Shown: positions 5,230-5,321 of the stretch, piece by piece | Layout of the letters: each line of letters begins with the position of its first letter | How positions within the stretch are numbered: the stretch's first letter is position 1 | Assembly: GCA_947476855.1 (NCBI GenBank) | Contig: CANJSR010000355.1 | Location: 1 to 5,321, forward strand | DNA from: Acetobacteraceae bacterium | GTDB lineage: Bacteria > Pseudomonadota > Alphaproteobacteria > Acetobacterales > Acetobacteraceae | Direction: 5' to 3' | Length of the DNA: 5,321 nt | The notes under the pieces: generated by a model | What the model was told of the DNA's origin: nothing | The model's database searches: none | The model's input: the letters and a program-made list of their open reading frames with translations, nothing else | Program-made: the position numbers and the translations under genes

Positions 5230-5321
5230 ATGACCGACAAGGTGCTCTACGAGCAGGACGGCCATATCGTCACCATCACGCTGAACGATCCGGGCAAGCG
5301 CAACCCGATCTCGGAACTCGA
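5230..5321 (+). CDS. Enoyl-CoA hydratase/isomerase family protein, 3' end beyond window
   Basis: Only the first 30 codons are present. They read a short lead-in, then DGHIVTITLNDPGKRNPIS, which is the first beta-hairpin of the crotonase superfamily: a strand of the V..ITLN type, then P.KRN.IS in place of the usual P...NA. Members hydrate enoyl-CoA, isomerise it or hydrolyse related acyl-CoAs. The catalytic residues lie downstream of the window, so the exact reaction cannot be given. ATG at 5230 follows a good Shine-Dalgarno. It lies 27 bp after an acyl-CoA dehydrogenase gene, and the two would catalyse successive steps of an acyl-CoA degradation pathway. Confidence 0.87.
   Translation, partial: MTDKVLYEQDGHIVTITLNDPGKRNPISEL

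Overview
The window reads as a chromosomal segment of a GC-rich Gram-negative bacterium, most likely an alphaproteobacterium of the Rhodospirillales/Acetobacteraceae kind. That placement is an inference from the L28 sequence, the strong GC bias at third codon positions, and two PEP-CTERM surface/secreted proteins, a sorting system restricted to bacteria with an outer membrane. No taxonomic search could be run.

Layout from left to right. (1) The 3' part of rpmB (ribosomal protein L28) on the + strand, closed by a clear intrinsic terminator. (2) On the minus strand, a toxin-antitoxin pair: a BrnT-family toxin overlapping a helix-turn-helix (XRE-type) antitoxin, with a perfect 15-bp palindrome just upstream of the toxin start. 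(3) A minus-strand 3-hydroxyisobutyrate dehydrogenase family gene directly upstream of the pair. (4) A 179-bp divergent intergenic region with two inverted repeats. (5) A + strand secreted PEP-CTERM metalloprotease whose zinc-site spacing looks leishmanolysin-like. (6) A convergent minus-strand PEP-CTERM protein of unknown function. The two PEP-CTERM genes end 4 bp apart, and a hairpin covers both stop codons. (7) A 149-bp divergent region, then a + strand acyl-CoA dehydrogenase followed after 27 bp by the start of an enoyl-CoA hydratase/isomerase family gene cut by the window edge.

How the parts fit: the last two genes are evidently an operon for acyl-CoA beta-oxidation-type chemistry. The dehydrogenase of block 3 could belong to the same broad area (branched-chain acid catabolism), but it lies on the other strand beyond the PEP-CTERM pair, so a shared pathway is only a possibility. 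The PEP-CTERM pair would need an exosortase (EpsH/XrtA-like) encoded elsewhere, as none is visible here. The toxin-antitoxin pair looks like a small self-regulated accessory unit between housekeeping genes. No tRNA, rRNA, CRISPR array, insertion sequence or replication origin was seen. No stretch longer than 300 bases lacks a gene. The most notable points are the BrnT toxin paired with an XRE-type rather than ribbon-helix-helix antitoxin, its palindromic candidate operator, and the long-range third zinc ligand proposed for the PEP-CTERM protease.
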